Assembly: GCF_009831625.1 (NCBI RefSeq) | Contig: NZ_WUUS01000014.1 | Span: 1-46,184, forward strand | Direction: 5' to 3' | Length of the DNA: 46,184 nt | DNA from: Halobaculum saliterrae | GTDB lineage: Archaea; Halobacteriota; Halobacteria; Halobacteriales; Haloferacaceae | Program-made: the position numbers and the translations under genes | Notes under the pieces: generated by a model | The model's database searches: none | Seen by the model: only the letters and a program-made list of their open reading frames with translations | What the model was told of the DNA's origin: nothing | Shown: positions 32,893 through 38,345 of the stretch, piece by piece | Numbering within the stretch: the stretch's first letter is position 1 | How the letters are laid out: each line of letters begins with the position of its first letter

Positions 32893-33153
32893 TCGTGTTC
32901 TCTCCATTCTGATTTGCGCATCAGTTTTTCTCGACCGCGACATGTTGTCACTTTCTGCTAAGAGACTATTTACGTATAAATCTTTCTCTAAACAGAAAGA
33001 TAGAATTCCCTATTTAGAAAAATCTCCGGGAAATAGCGCCTCTCCACGGGAAACTCTTTGATCAGTACGAACCAGAGAGGGCGGCAAGCTCTGTGGCTGT
33101 CCTGGCGTCTTAGTCTACCAGTAAAATGTACAGAATACGGCGGGTCGGTCGGC

Positions 33154-33603
33154 CTACTCGGAGGTTGCCGTGTTGAGCGGGACCCACTCCCCACTCTCGT
33201 CTTGGTACTCCCACCATGTCGGCCCACGATACCCACTATCGCGCGCATCATTTCCTCGGATGTCCCGATCTGCTTCGCGGGCCGCTCCCGACGGACTCCA
33301 CAGATCCCCATCGTACTCGAGGTGACCTCCTCGAACAGTCGCCTCGGCGTCCTCGTACTCTCCCCGGTTGTATCGATGGCGCACCTCGGTTCCATCGTCC
33401 AGCGCACGAACCGCAGGGTTGCCACCCTGCTCTGGCCGCTCGCGACTGAAGGTGGTGGTACGGTTCTCCCGATCCTCTTGGGCAGCGTCCTCGTCGAGGT
33501 GTTCCAGCACCCTTGCCACGATATCGTTCCACGACTCATCCCGGTTTCCGTACTGACCGAGTTCTCGGTAGAGATCTTCGTCCAGGTTGATCGTCCCAGG
33601 CAT
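33154..33603 (-). CDS. Protein with N-terminal RHH-like and C-terminal RAMA-like domain
   Basis: The 149-residue protein begins MPGTINLDEDLYRELGQYGN, with SWNDIVARVLEHLDED, a pattern of haloarchaeal ribbon-helix-helix antitoxin-like segments. From about 75 it has DGTEVRHRYNRGEYEDAEATV...GDLWSPSGAAREA, the order of strands and helix seen in RAMA-like domains (restriction- and modification-associated), and then a Trp-rich end (WWEYQDESGEWVPL). It may read DNA or modified DNA. It is divergent from the recombinase gene. Confidence 0.6.
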   Translation of the reverse strand: MPGTINLDEDLYRELGQYGNRDESWNDIVARVLEHLDEDAAQEDRENRTTTFSRERPEQGGNPAVRALDDGTEVRHRYNRGEYEDAEATVRGGHLEYDGDLWSPSGAAREADRDIRGNDARDSGYRGPTWWEYQDESGEWVPLNTATSE

Positions 33604-33799
33604 CACCTCACAATTCAATAGCCGATGATAAATAGTTTTCCCTGAAAATTAGATAGGATAGATTGTAATGTCTTTCCTGAGTTTGTAAGTCGAGGATTGT
33701 GGATAAATGCGGTGCCAGAATTAGTTTCCGACTTTGTTAATGGAGTCGGAAACTCAAAGTGGTTGGCGCCGGTTCCTACGGGTAACTGTATATAAACCG

Positions 33800-34462
33800 A
33801 TGTCCGCCGATACGAATTCGGAAACTCAGTCGAACGAACAAGCCGATGTCTGGCTCACGCCCGACCAGGTCGACGCGATGCGTGATGTAGTGATTGATAC
33901 CGGGGCTAAGTACCTCCGACAGCGCAACGAGGCTATCATTACACTGCTCGCGGACACCGGACTTCGCAACGAGGAGCTCACGCAGCTGACGGTCGAGATG
34001 TATCTACGCGACCAAGGAGAACTGTATCTCCCGAAAGAGATCCAGAAATCGAGTCACAACGGTCGCTCAGATTGGCCACGATCTCATCACCTCGAGCTCG
34101 ACGTCGACGAGACGTTGGGCACACAGCGCTCCTTGAACAGTTACCTCGACAATCGGTGGAAGGAGAGTCCCTATCTATTCCCGAGTCGCCAGAAAGAGCA
34201 GATCACGACGCGGTCAGTTCGGAATCTCGTCAAACAGGCTGCGGTCGAAGCCGACGTCCGTCCCTACAAATACGAGGATGGGGACTTCGGCCGTGGGGAT
34301 CCAGAGGACGTCCATCCTCACGTCCTGCGCCATAGTCTCGCCTATCGACTCTTGCACGAGCGCGATAACGATCGGTTCGACATCTACTTTGTCCGGAATC
34401 GGTTGCGCCACGCCTCTCTCCAGACGACGCTCCGAGAGTACGATCACTTCCGAACGATCTAA
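33800..34462 (+). CDS. Tyrosine recombinase / integrase
   Basis: Counting from the ATG at 33800 the protein has 220 residues and all main catalytic landmarks of the family: R56 in DTGLRNEEL, H174-x-x-R177 in HPHVLRHSLAYRL, a histidine in RLRHASLQTT and Y214 in LREYDHF. The usual N-terminal core-binding domain is very short, as in small haloarchaeal integrases. Upstream in-frame starts exist at 33740 (ATG) and 33734 (TTG), and a TATATAAA box lies only 8-12 bp before 33800, so the true start is uncertain. It may resolve plasmid dimers or integrate the element. Confidence 0.83.
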   Translation: MSADTNSETQSNEQADVWLTPDQVDAMRDVVIDTGAKYLRQRNEAIITLLADTGLRNEELTQLTVEMYLRDQGELYLPKEIQKSSHNGRSDWPRSHHLELDVDETLGTQRSLNSYLDNRWKESPYLFPSRQKEQITTRSVRNLVKQAAVEADVRPYKYEDGDFGRGDPEDVHPHVLRHSLAYRLLHERDNDRFDIYFVRNRLRHASLQTTLREYDHFRTI

Positions 34463-34683
34463 GCAACCTCTCTCAGGAAGTGTACGGAGCTAACTCCTGA
34501 CTACCCCCGTTTTATCCATATAGAGAATCCTATAGCAAATATTATAGAATATCATATAGAAACATAGGAAGGCTGATTGGCTAGAAACGGAGGTAAGAAG
34601 ACGTCGTCAGAGCTCAGGACCCAACCACTCGAAGCAATCGATATAGCGCATATCGATATATGATTAGCAGCTACATCAAGGTG
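34463..34683. other. AT-rich gap with CATATAG/CTATAG repeats
   Basis: The gap after the recombinase holds CATATAG at 34517-34523 and 34553-34559, CTATAG at 34530-34535, TTATAG at about 34542, and an ATCGATAT-type palindromic run near 34640-34665. The motif is related to the CTATAG repeats around the partition genes. A recombination site for the adjacent tyrosine recombinase is another possibility. Confidence 0.45.
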
Positions 34684-34986
34684 CTACCGGAGTTCCTGAA
34701 GAAGGATTGTGACGGCTGCATCAACTAACTCCGGATCAAGACGCCCTTGCCAGAAATCGATATCGTCACGACTGACTGATTGAACGCCCCAAGGAACGAT
34801 TCTGCGGTCATCAGGCATTCCACCGCGAATCCAGCTCACCCCAGGGATCTCGATGAGGTCATCCAGCCACGATCTAGTGGTCAGTGTCAGCGCGATATAC
34901 TGCTCGCCGTGGAATGGATGGCCCTCGTGATTCGAGAGGACAGCCACGGGCGAGCCTCATATTCACTCCTGAATTCGAGTGCGTTC
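34684..34986 (-). pseudogene. Broken PemK/MazF-like toxin
   Basis: The readable part, VLSNHEGHPFHGEQYIALTLTTRSW followed by IEIPGVSWIRGGMPDDRRIVPWGVQSV, matches the core of haloarchaeal PemK/MazF-like proteins. Upstream the same sense continues in another frame as ANALEFRSEYEARPWL, so one indel near 34945 separates the two parts. The normal N-terminus with the first strand is missing as well. Such toxins cleave mRNA. Here the gene is probably dead, unless the indel is a sequencing error. Confidence 0.62.
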
Positions 34987-34998
34987 GCTCCCTCTACC

Positions 34999-35619
34999 TC
35001 AATCGAGAATCGAGTCGAACAGGCGATGAGGGTCGTCAAGCCACTCGATCTCGTGGTACGCCACGTCATTCTGAATGTCGTATTCAAGCGGGAGTGGATC
35101 CGAACGGTGGGTCGTGAACGTGAGGTTGATTTCAACACAAGGGCCGTGCTCGGAGACGCACTCGAAGCCGTCGTCAAAGGGGTATACAACGCTAAACCAG
35201 CGAATCCGGAAACCAAAGTGGTCACACACATCTCTGACGACGGCAGCGTCGCAATAGGGCGTGTGGATCCACAGTTCCCCGCCAGCGTACGCTTGATCTT
35301 TGACACACCAGACTGCATCAAGTGACCGGAGAAACTCCGCAGCGCGATTGTAGTGCGCTTCAGTCAGGCGGTCCCACCAGTGGTGCGCCTCGACGTCGTC
35401 AATGAGGAGCTGGAGGCAATCACCGCACACATCATACGCCCGTTCACCGAGGGAGATTTCGTGGAGTTTGTCGGACTGGGTGGTATCACACGCATCACAC
35501 GGCGGGGATGTACCACTGCACTCGCATCCGGAGGATGATCGCTGTTCGGTGGGGTTGGAACATCCGCTGTTTGCACTCCCTACGTTCTGAGATTCGTTGG
35601 AGTCGGTATTCTCGGTCAT
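34999..35619 (-). CDS. Hypothetical protein with zinc-binding cysteines
   Basis: The 206-residue protein has a Ser/Asn-rich N-terminal 35 residues, then CDACDTTQSDKLHEISLGERAYDVCGDC, split by about 25 residues, which can bind zinc. A mixed alpha/beta domain with further Cys and His residues follows (AVWCVKDQAYAGGELWIHTPYCDAA). It lies directly upstream of the broken toxin on the same strand, so it could be its former antitoxin partner. No family is recognised. Confidence 0.6.
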   Translation of the reverse strand: MTENTDSNESQNVGSANSGCSNPTEQRSSSGCECSGTSPPCDACDTTQSDKLHEISLGERAYDVCGDCLQLLIDDVEAHHWWDRLTEAHYNRAAEFLRSLDAVWCVKDQAYAGGELWIHTPYCDAAVVRDVCDHFGFRIRWFSVVYPFDDGFECVSEHGPCVEINLTFTTHRSDPLPLEYDIQNDVAYHEIEWLDDPHRLFDSILD

Positions 35620-36344
35620 TGGTATCTAACCGAGAACCATCAGTCACGCCGTGTGACTGGGTTCCCGGCTAGAACCGGACCGACGATCGGTCACTCATCT
35701 ATCGCCACAGAGAGCAGGTTGTTGTAAATAGTTTCTGTGGGTCCAACCGAGACCACCGGCCAGCGTCTGGCTATCGGCGACAGCCGATGCTAGAGTAATG
35801 AACGTCGCATACAACCGTATCTTGAAGTGTGACTACCGTGCCTGTGGGTAACACACCCTGACTAATTTTAATACAATTGCCACGATATTCCAGGCTGACG
35901 TCCGATACACCCCTCAAACTGGGAGCGTTCAACACGATGATCATCACTCGCCTCACCCCGCGGCGTGCTCGTCCTCGCTTAGCCGCGGGCCCCGTGTTCG
36001 GCGAGTGCCTACAAGATCAGCGTGCGAAGAGCCCGGGCGCAAACCGCCGGATCCACGTCGACTTCGAATACGAGAGTTCGACGCAATCCGGCGACGTCCG
36101 GACACTCTCACCCGCATAACTCGGCCCCCATACGGACTACCCGTCAGGGGTCGGGGAACACGGGATTGCCGCCTGCCTGTGCCCAGTACTCGCTCAGTAC
36201 ACAGCCTGATGCGAGTGCGGGATGCCAGGCTCGCGGCTGATTGGTTTCCGTTCGTTCCGATACAGGGGCGAATGGGCTCCGTCCACGCTGAGCGTACGGA
36301 AGTCGTTAGCCAACAGCCCCGCAGCGATAGCTGCGGCTACGTCG
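35620..36344. other. Non-coding leader region of the tRNA array
   Basis: About 725 bp without a credible gene. It holds clean hairpins: CAGTCAC / GTGACTG (35641-35659), CCCGCGGC / GCCGCGGG (35957-35964 and 35982-35989, 17-nt loop) and CGCAGC / GCTGCG with GATA loop (36320-36335), which ends 9 bp before the first tRNA. The density of perfect stems is similar to that between the tRNAs. Confidence 0.5.
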
Positions 36345-36420
36345 AGCCCCGGAGTCTCCGCTGGCGAGGGACGCCGGACTTTGAATCCGGAGGTCGCCGG
36401 TTCGATTCCGGCCGGGGCGA
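36345..36420 (+). tRNA. tRNA-Gln (anticodon TTG)
   Basis: A cloverleaf fits: acceptor AGCCCCG / CGGGGCG with an A1-G72 mismatch, D-stem GTCT / GGAC, anticodon stem CCGGA / TCCGG with loop CTTTGAA, variable loop AGGTC and T-arm GCCGG TTCGATT CCGGC. Position 8 is G instead of the near-universal U. The D-arm is almost the same as in the tRNA-Glu at 37660, so the two are related. No CCA is encoded. Confidence 0.75.
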
Positions 36421-36427
36421 CTACGGT

Positions 36428-36501
36428 GCCGACGTGGTGTAACCCGGCGAGCATACGGCCCTGTCGCGGTCGTGATCCGGGTTCGAATCCCGGCGTCGGC
36501 G
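36428..36501 (+). tRNA. tRNA-Asp (anticodon GTC)
   Basis: Acceptor GCCGACG / CGTCGGC is perfect, D-arm GTGT...ATAC contains CCGGCG, anticodon stem CGGCC / GGTCG has loop CTGTCGC, and T-arm is CCGGG TTCGAAT CCCGG. It closely resembles haloarchaeal tRNA-Asp. It begins 8 bp after the tRNA-Gln, so the two are likely one transcript. Confidence 0.88.
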
Positions 36502-36667
36502 TGGATGCGTGGCGTGGCCACGTGGGGATACCCATCGAGGGAGGCACAGTCCGCTTGTCCGATCATCGGATCGGTCCGGCGGTGACGGGCCCAGCAGGGT
36601 CTGCAACCTCCATGCTCCGGTGTGGTATTCCCGGGGATCTCCCGAAGTACGCCCCAACGATGAGAAA

Positions 36668-36697
36668 CGCAACTACGACCGAGCAGTCGCAGTTGCG
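36668..36697 (+). ncRNA. Candidate RNA hairpin in the tRNA array
   Basis: CGCAACT pairs with AGTTGCG and, after one A-C mismatch, CGAC pairs with GTCG around a 6-nt loop (CGAGCA). The long stem with one internal mismatch is in keeping with a structured RNA. Expression is unknown. Confidence 0.4.
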
Positions 36698-36772
36698 CAG
36701 TCGTAATGAGTTGTACAGTTCGATAACCAACTGCCGAACACTCAGCAGTCCCTCTAAGCCGACAGTCCAACG

Positions 36773-36827
36773 ACCGACGAGCTGTGCCTTGAACGCACAG
36801 AACCGAGGCGGTCGGGCTCTCGTCGGT
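36773..36827 (+). ncRNA. Candidate tRNA-like RNA with anticodon-like arm but no T-arm
   Basis: A perfect 9-bp closing stem (ACCGACGAG / CTCGTCGGT) encloses two arms. One is CTGTGC / GCACAG with a 7-nt loop CTTGAAC, which has the U33 and A37 pattern of an anticodon loop (TGA). The other is CCGA / TCGG with loop GGCGG. There is no D-arm and no T-arm. It ends 7 bp before tRNA-Ser. It could be a truncated tRNA-Ser or a tRNA-like partner of the Ro protein. Confidence 0.45.
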
Positions 36828-36834
36828 TCAGGGT

Positions 36835-36921
36835 GCCGCGACTGGGTATCGGGGAACCCAGCGGCCTGCTATGCCGTGGCCGCCTGCGTTCGGCCTCCCG
36901 GTTCGAATCCGGGTCGCGACA
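36835..36921 (+). tRNA. tRNA-Ser (anticodon GCT), divergent
   Basis: Class II cloverleaf: acceptor GCCGCGA / TCGCGAC with one C2-A71 mismatch, D-arm CTGGG / CCCAG, anticodon stem GCGGC / GCCGT with loop CTGCTAT, long variable arm GGCCG / CGGCC and T-arm CCCGG TTCGAAT CCGGG. The acceptor mismatch and weak wobble suggest relaxed constraint. A small open frame starts 4 bases after the acceptor stem. Confidence 0.78.
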
Positions 36922-36923
36922 TC

Positions 36924-37064
36924 ATGACAACGAATGTCTGTCCTGCCTGCGAGGAGGAAGCGTTCCGTCACGTCCCGCTCGGTGAGACAACATCCATCGA
37001 CACGATTGGAAGCGTGAAAATCTGCGTCACCGAGGACGGAGCGTACTTCCACGGAACGAGGTAA
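36924..37064 (+). CDS. Small CxxC protein, 46 aa
   Basis: The ATG at 36924 lies 4 bases after the tRNA-Ser acceptor stem and opens MTTNVCPACEEEAFRHVPLG, then TIGSVKICVTEDGAYFHGTR. One CxxC plus a later Cys and two His residues could bind a metal. If real, it is probably translated from the tRNA-containing transcript after processing. Similar position in an RNA-binding locus suggests a small RNA-binding protein, but that is inference. Confidence 0.5.
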   Translation: MTTNVCPACEEEAFRHVPLGETTSIDTIGSVKICVTEDGAYFHGTR

Positions 37065-37105
37065 CCGCCATTCGTTCGTGCCGTGACTGGGACTTGTAAA
37101 CGTTC

Positions 37106-37183
37106 TCGCCTCGAAGGCGACGGTCAGAAGTTGAACAGTACGTGCTGTCAAACAGCACGAGAACACGTAGGATCGGATCCTAC
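37106..37183 (+). ncRNA. Three consecutive perfect hairpins (candidate structured RNA)
   Basis: TCGCCT / AGGCGA with loop CGA (37106-37120), CGTGCTGT / ACAGCACG with loop CAA (37141-37159) and GTAGGATC / GATCCTAC around one base (37167-37183) follow each other in 78 nt. They lie between two small genes in the Ro region. They could be a regulatory leader for the gene at 37208 or a separate RNA. Confidence 0.45.
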
Positions 37184-37207
37184 CCATCCCGCTTGAGGTG
37201 ATGATAA

Positions 37208-37612
37208 ATGGGTCTCTTCGACACCGTTGAACTCTATGACGGCGTCCATCTGCCGGAGTATCCCGGTACAGTGGCTCCAGCAGAGGACGTCGACTGGCAG
37301 ACGAAAGGCATCGATCGACCGACTATGACCACATTTCGGATTACGGCGGACGGTCGGCTCCTCGAAGAGGAGTGGCACACCGAAGCGGTCCCGCCGAAAG
37401 ACCGGCCATACGCGAGCCGTGATGACGTCGACGAGGACGATCTCCTCTATATGGCCGGTTGTCGGAACCGAGTCCACGACGGCTGGATCGAACGAGACGA
37501 CTACCACGGCCGCTTCAAGCTCAAACACTCCTTCGAGAATCTCGATACACTCGTCACGTATCAAGTGACGTTCACGCACGGCCAACTCGAGGGCTTCCAA
37601 CGCCTGCGATAA
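37208..37612 (+). CDS. Hypothetical protein in the Ro/tRNA locus
   Basis: The 134-residue protein MGLFDTVELYDGVHLPEYPG... is rich in beta strands and aromatic residues (TTFRITADGRLLEEEWHTE, then YHGRFKLKHSFENLDTLVTYQVTFTHGQL). It has no membrane segment or zinc motif. It is flanked by structured RNA candidates upstream and tRNA-Glu 47 bp downstream, so it may be a component of the same locus. No family is recognised. Confidence 0.68.
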   Translation: MGLFDTVELYDGVHLPEYPGTVAPAEDVDWQTKGIDRPTMTTFRITADGRLLEEEWHTEAVPPKDRPYASRDDVDEDDLLYMAGCRNRVHDGWIERDDYHGRFKLKHSFENLDTLVTYQVTFTHGQLEGFQRLR

Positions 37613-37659
37613 TCCGTGCGTGTCCGCCGCACCTCAACGCTTGATTTCTTCCCTACAAC

Positions 37660-37735
37660 GCTCCCGGAGTCTCCGTTGGCGAGAGACGCCAGTTTTTCAA
37701 ACTGGAGGTCAGGGGTTCGATTCCCCTCGGGAGCA
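37660..37735 (+). tRNA. tRNA-Glu (anticodon TTC)
   Basis: Acceptor GCTCCCG / CGGGAGC is perfect, D-stem GTCT / AGAC, anticodon stem CCAGT / ACTGG with loop TTTTCAA, variable loop AGGTC, T-arm AGGGG TTCGATT CCCCT, discriminator A. As in the tRNA-Gln of this array, position 8 is G and the D-arm differs from standard haloarchaeal tRNA-Glu. Confidence 0.82.
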
Positions 37736-37750
37736 CTCGGGGGCTGGCCC

Positions 37751-37806
37751 TGACAGCGTTTTCCGTGTCTGACATAGCGGGCAGCCACGGATCCGTGACG
37801 CTGTCA
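37751..37806 (+). ncRNA. Candidate long stem-loop RNA
   Basis: TGACAGCGT (37751-37759) pairs perfectly with ACGCTGTCA (37798-37806), and inside it CCGTG (37762-37766) pairs with CACGG (37786-37790), leaving a 19-nt loop. An alternative hairpin CCGTGAC / GTCACGG (37793-37809) competes with it. Y RNAs are closed by a long stem of this kind, but no conserved Ro-binding bulge can be shown by eye. Confidence 0.42.
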
Positions 37807-37906
37807 CGGTCGGCTTTCCCCCAACGTGTGGTCGTCGAGGTGGTACGTTTCTTCGCCCGCAAAGCACACCAACGGGAGTCATAGCCCGTCGCACCACCGG
37901 TTGTCC

Positions 37907-37980
37907 GGCCGCACGTGGCGACCGTCAAGTCGGAGCGTTGCTTCGCCAGGAACTCGCAGGTTCAAATCCTGTCGGTGGCC
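37907..37980 (+). ncRNA. tRNA-sized RNA with T-arm but non-tRNA central fold
   Basis: The 74-nt segment has a 6-bp acceptor-like stem (GGCCGC with GTGGCC, one G-T pair) and a T-arm GCAGG TTCAAAT CCTGT. In place of D and anticodon arms, TGGCGA (37916-37921) pairs with TCGCCA (37943-37948) and encloses two mini-hairpins (CCG / CGG and AGC / GCT). A normal anticodon arm cannot be drawn. It is either a decayed tRNA or a tRNA mimic such as the tRNA-like Y RNAs of bacteria. Confidence 0.5.
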
Positions 37981-38010
37981 CCGTCCATCGAGAACATCCC
38001 GGACAAAGAG

Positions 38011-38032
38011 CGTACGAGAGGACGCTCGACAC
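38011..38032 (+). ncRNA. Candidate RNA hairpin
   Basis: GAGCGT and ACGCTC form a perfect 6-bp stem with loop ACGAGAGG, 30 nt after the tRNA-sized RNA at 37907-37980. Confidence 0.35.
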
Positions 38033-38064
38033 CGGTTCCGCTCCGACAGTTTTCCGGTCGCCGT

Positions 38065-38138
38065 ATCGACAGTGGCCGTCGATCTGGAGCGCTACATCGA
38101 TGGCACGCTACGGGTTCGAATCCCGTCATTCGCTCCAG
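38065..38138 (+). ncRNA. tRNA-like RNA: 8-bp stem, T-arm, no anticodon arm
   Basis: CTGGAGCG (38084-38091) and CGCTCCAG (38131-38138) form a perfect 8-bp stem. Inside lies a perfect T-arm ACGGG TTCGAAT CCCGT (38110-38126). The remaining 18 nt on the 5' side have no room for D and anticodon arms. A second hairpin ATCGAC / GTCGAT with a 7-nt loop (38065-38083) abuts it, giving a unit of 74 nt. It ends 19 bp before tRNA-Arg. It may be an acceptor/T-arm minihelix mimic. Confidence 0.5.
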
Positions 38139-38157
38139 GAATTGTCCGGCCACTCAT

Positions 38158-38232
38158 GTTCCCGTAGCTCAGTCAGGACAGAGCACCGACCTTCGAAGCC
38201 GGGTGTCGCATGTTCGAATCGTGCCGGGAACG
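38158..38232 (+). tRNA. tRNA-Arg (anticodon TCG)
   Basis: Acceptor GTTCCCG / CGGGAAC is perfect, 8-9 TA, D-stem GCTC / GAGC, anticodon stem CCGAC / GCCGG with one A-C mismatch and loop CTTCGAA, variable GTGTC, T-arm GCATG TTCGAAT CGTGC. This is the most standard tRNA of the array. It lies 114 bp upstream of the Ro-type gene. Confidence 0.88.
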
Positions 38233-38345
38233 TCCAGCCGAGCGAAACGAGGCTGGTTCGGGAAGTTTCTCTCCCGATACTTGCTGCTCACAGATCGTGT
38301 GGGCAGCTGCGATCGGAGTCGCCTGTTGCGGCTCCGGGTGATAGG

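Larger units (their letters stand above)
36502..36834. other. Non-coding spacer with folded elements
   Basis: Between tRNA-Asp and tRNA-Ser there is no gene. It contains the hairpin 36668-36697 and the three-stem element 36773-36827, described separately. Confidence 0.55.

Noticed and set aside
35877-36119. 80-codon open frame upstream of the tRNA array
   Set aside because: It crosses the hairpin at 35957-35989 and its product is Arg/Pro-rich without known motifs.
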